Assembly: GCA_031401035.1 (NCBI GenBank)
Contig: JANNRA010000168.1
Span: 1 to 7,293, forward strand
DNA: 7,293 nucleotides
Direction of reading: 5' to 3'
Origin: JANNRA01 sp031401035
GTDB lineage: Bacteria > Desulfobacterota > Binatia > HRBIN30 > CADEER01
How positions within the stretch are numbered: the stretch's first letter is position 1; every line of letters starts with the position of its first letter. The position numbers were made by a program, and so were the translations under genes. Positions 5,949 through 7,293 of the stretch are shown piece by piece. The notes under the pieces are model-generated. The model was not told where the DNA came from, ran no database searches, and worked only from the letters and a program-made list of their open reading frames with translations.

Positions 5949-6941
5949 CCGCCCGGCGCCGAACCGCCGCCGGCGCCGCCGCCGGCGGCGAGCACGCTGC
6001 ACCTGCCGCCCGGACCCTGGCGCACCGTCCTGGACTGTCTGTGCAGCCGCTTCGCCGCCATCCCGCGCGCGCAATGGCTGGAGCGCATGGCGCGCGGTCG
6101 GGTGCTGGACGCCGATCGGCAGGCGATCGGACCGGAGCATCCCTACCGCGCCGGTCTGACGGTCCATTACTTTCGCGAAGTGGCGCGGGAGACACCGATC
6201 CCGTTCATCGAGACGCTGATTCATGTCGACGCGCACCTGGTGGTGGCGGACAAGCCGCACTTCCTGCCGGTGACCCCGGCCGGGCGTTTCGTGGGCGAGA
6301 CCCTGCTCAGCCGCCTGATCGCACGCCTGCGCAATCCCGACCTGGCGCCGCTGCATCGCATCGATCGCGGCACCGCCGGACTGGTCCTGTTCTCGGCCTG
6401 CCGCGCGACGCGTGGCGACTACCAGACGCTGTTTCGCGACGGCCGCATCGCCAAGCACTACGAAGCCATCGCGCCGGCGCTGCCGGCGCTGCCGCTGCCG
6501 TGCACGCGCGCCACGCGCATCGTCGCCGGCACGCCGTTCTTCCGCATGCGCGAAATCGACGGCGCCGCCAATTCGCACACGCGCATCGAGGTGCTGGAGA
6601 TGGATGTGGCATGCCGCAGCGCCGCCGCGGATCCGTCGCCGCCGCACTGGCGCTACCTGCTGACGCCCGTGACCGGCAGGAAGCACCAGTTGCGCGTGCA
6701 CATGGCGGCGCTGGGCGCGGCGATCGTCAACGACCCGTTCTACCCGACGCTGCGCGACGAAGCGGACGACGATTACGCGGCACCGCTACAGCTGTTGGCG
6801 CGCGAACTGATCTTCACCGATCCGCTCAGCGGCGCGCGGCGCGCCTTCCGCAGCCGCCGGGAGCTGGTGTCGTCGAGATCGGATCAAGTCGGATCGCTGC
6901 TGCCGGGGGAACCACCGCGCCACAGCCCGCGCCACAGCTGA
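5919..6941 (+). CDS. RluA-family RNA pseudouridine synthase
   Basis: A 340-residue cytoplasmic enzyme that isomerises uridine to pseudouridine in rRNA or tRNA. A Pro/Ala-rich tail (about 9-25) is followed by a degenerate S4-like RNA-binding region (about 30-82, VLDCLCSRFAAIP...RGRVLDA...YRAGLTVHYFRE). The RluA catalytic domain then has VVADKPHFLPVTP (about 107-119), the catalytic motif HRIDRGTAGLVLF with D149, and the C-terminal GRKHQLRVH (about 253-261, K255, H256). A similar architecture occurs in proteobacterial RluA-like proteins whose exact target is often unassigned, so RluA, RluC or RluD cannot be chosen. The start is ATG 5919 or 5934, both inside a 15-base tandem repeat, with no visible Shine-Dalgarno. 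No in-frame ATG, GTG or TTG lies further upstream before the stop at 5802. The last 20 or so residues (SDQVGSLLPGEPPRHSPRHS) look unconserved. It is divergent from the dockerin gene and apparently monocistronic. Confidence 0.92.
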   Translation: MSLLTMSLPTPPGAEPPPAPPPAASTLHLPPGPWRTVLDCLCSRFAAIPRAQWLERMARGRVLDADRQAIGPEHPYRAGLTVHYFREVARETPIPFIETLIHVDAHLVVADKPHFLPVTPAGRFVGETLLSRLIARLRNPDLAPLHRIDRGTAGLVLFSACRATRGDYQTLFRDGRIAKHYEAIAPALPALPLPCTRATRIVAGTPFFRMREIDGAANSHTRIEVLEMDVACRSAAADPSPPHWRYLLTPVTGRKHQLRVHMAALGAAIVNDPFYPTLRDEADDDYAAPLQLLARELIFTDPLSGARRAFRSRRELVSSRSDQVGSLLPGEPPRHSPRHS

Positions 6942-6993
6942 TGGTGGGAGTGCGCGCCGCTCGAGGGCGGTGCACAGGCGCCCGATTGCCATC

Positions 6994-7013
6994 GGCTGCG
7001 GCATTGCGCAGCC
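6994..7013 (+). terminator. Possible stem-loop downstream of the pseudouridine synthase
   Basis: GGCTGCG (6994-7000) and CGCAGCC (7007-7013) form a seven-pair stem around GCATTG, extendable by C6993-G7014. It lies 52 bases after the stop codon. No T-run follows, so it is at best a weak or factor-dependent terminator, and such stems arise easily in GC-rich DNA. Confidence 0.3.
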
Positions 7014-7022
7014 GGCAGGCCC

Positions 7023-7106
7023 CTGGAGGGCGCCGCCCGTCGGCGCCGGTTGCAGCGGGGTGCGGTCGCCCTATCCAACCGGCGCCGACGGGGCGGCGCC
7101 CTCCAG
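7023..7106. repeat. Long GC-rich inverted repeat between converging genes
   Basis: The left arm 7023-7052 (CTGGAGGGCGCCGCCC, then GTCGGCGCCGGTTG) is the reverse complement of the right arm 7076-7106, except for one missing base. The spacer is 23 bases. The right arm's last 26 bases recur with one change at 2727-2752. The element lies between the end of the pseudouridine synthase (6941) and the end of the desaturase fragment (7134), so the hairpin could terminate transcripts from both sides. No transposase, target duplication or other mobile gene is visible. Confidence 0.85.
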
Positions 7107-7133
7107 CCCCCCTCCCGCAGCCCGGCGCCGCCG

Positions 7134-7293
7134 TCACCCGTTCGAGTCGAGTGCGCGCGGGCGCTGCAGGGCGTGGATGAGGCGTGCGGCGGTCGTGAAT
7201 ACCCCGACGCCATCGAGCAGCGGATTGAGCCAACCGGTGGTGACGCAGTAGGCGCGGGCGTGACTGGCGGCGTGATGCTGCGCGTGACGCGCC
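7134..7293 (-). CDS. C-terminal fragment of a TMEM189/CarF-type lipid desaturase
   Basis: Reading the minus strand from 7292 gives 52 codons before the stop TGA at 7136-7134. The N-terminal part lies outside the window. The peptide has RHAQHHAASHARAYCVTTGW followed by LNPLLDGVGVF. This closely resembles the C-terminal histidine box and tail of human TMEM189/PEDS1 (HHRIHHVSPHETYFCITTGWLNY...GFW, from memory) and its bacterial homologue CarF. That family is the lipid desaturase domain once called Kua, which forms the vinyl-ether bond of plasmalogens. The family is an integral membrane di-iron-type enzyme; only the last cytosolic segment is present here. The ending RLIHALQRPRALDSNG is not conserved. 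The frame's third positions are mostly G/C. Identification rests on about 30 residues and recalled sequence. A related fatty-acid desaturase or hydroxylase is the main alternative. Confidence 0.7.
   Translation of the reverse strand, partial: ARHAQHHAASHARAYCVTTGWLNPLLDGVGVFTTAARLIHALQRPRALDSNG

Noticed and set aside
5781..6701. Upstream extension of the dockerin frame on the minus strand
   Set aside because: It would bury the signal peptide and lies antisense to the pseudouridine synthase; the ribosome binding site and signal peptide place the start at 5780.
6826..7233. Minus-strand frame of 135 residues and overlapping plus-strand frames at the right end
   Set aside because: They run through the GC-rich inverted repeat and have Arg/Pro/Ala filler composition; a different minus-strand frame carries the desaturase-like motif.

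Overview
The window is G+C-rich DNA with third codon positions that are almost always G or C. It carries ordinary chromosomal genes of an uncultured-type bacterium. A lipoprotein with a long Thr/Ala/Pro linker, an exported dockerin protein with a myxobacterial-type Cys-rich repeat, a FadD19-type acyl-CoA ligase and several families of short palindromic repeats together suggest a large-genome deltaproteobacterial or Binatia-like (Desulfobacterota-related) organism. That placement is inference from gene style only; there is no marker gene.

Layout, left to right. (1) At 1-23 is a perfect 23-base palindrome. (2) At 86-1953 is a two-gene translationally coupled unit: an unrecognised 71-residue protein overlapping by four bases (ATGA) a 551-residue FadD19-like acyl-CoA synthetase. 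(3) At 1955-2049 is a palindromic octamer repeat lying directly in front of a HAD-family phosphatase gene (2056-2718). (4) After a 26-base dispersed GC-rich repeat comes a strong ribosome binding site and a pectinacetylesterase/NOTUM-family lipoprotein (2825-4102), followed by a possible small protein (4135-4302). (5) At 4315-4390 is a second octamer palindrome, between converging genes. (6) On the minus strand, 5780-4425, is a secreted dockerin protein. (7) A 138-base divergent spacer, in which I see no confident promoter, separates it from an RluA-family pseudouridine synthase (5919-6941). (8) At 7023-7106 is a long GC-rich hairpin, again between converging genes. (9) At 7134-7293, minus strand, is the C-terminal end of a TMEM189/CarF-type lipid desaturase that runs out of the window.

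The genes do not form one pathway. The lipid-related items are the acyl-CoA ligase and the desaturase tail. The two exported proteins (esterase lipoprotein and dockerin protein) have very similar translation start regions. The most notable non-coding signal is the set of palindromic repeats of two families, each present more than once and all placed in the gaps between genes. I found no CRISPR array, tRNA, rRNA, transposase, phage gene or recognisable defence system, and no convincing new multi-gene system.
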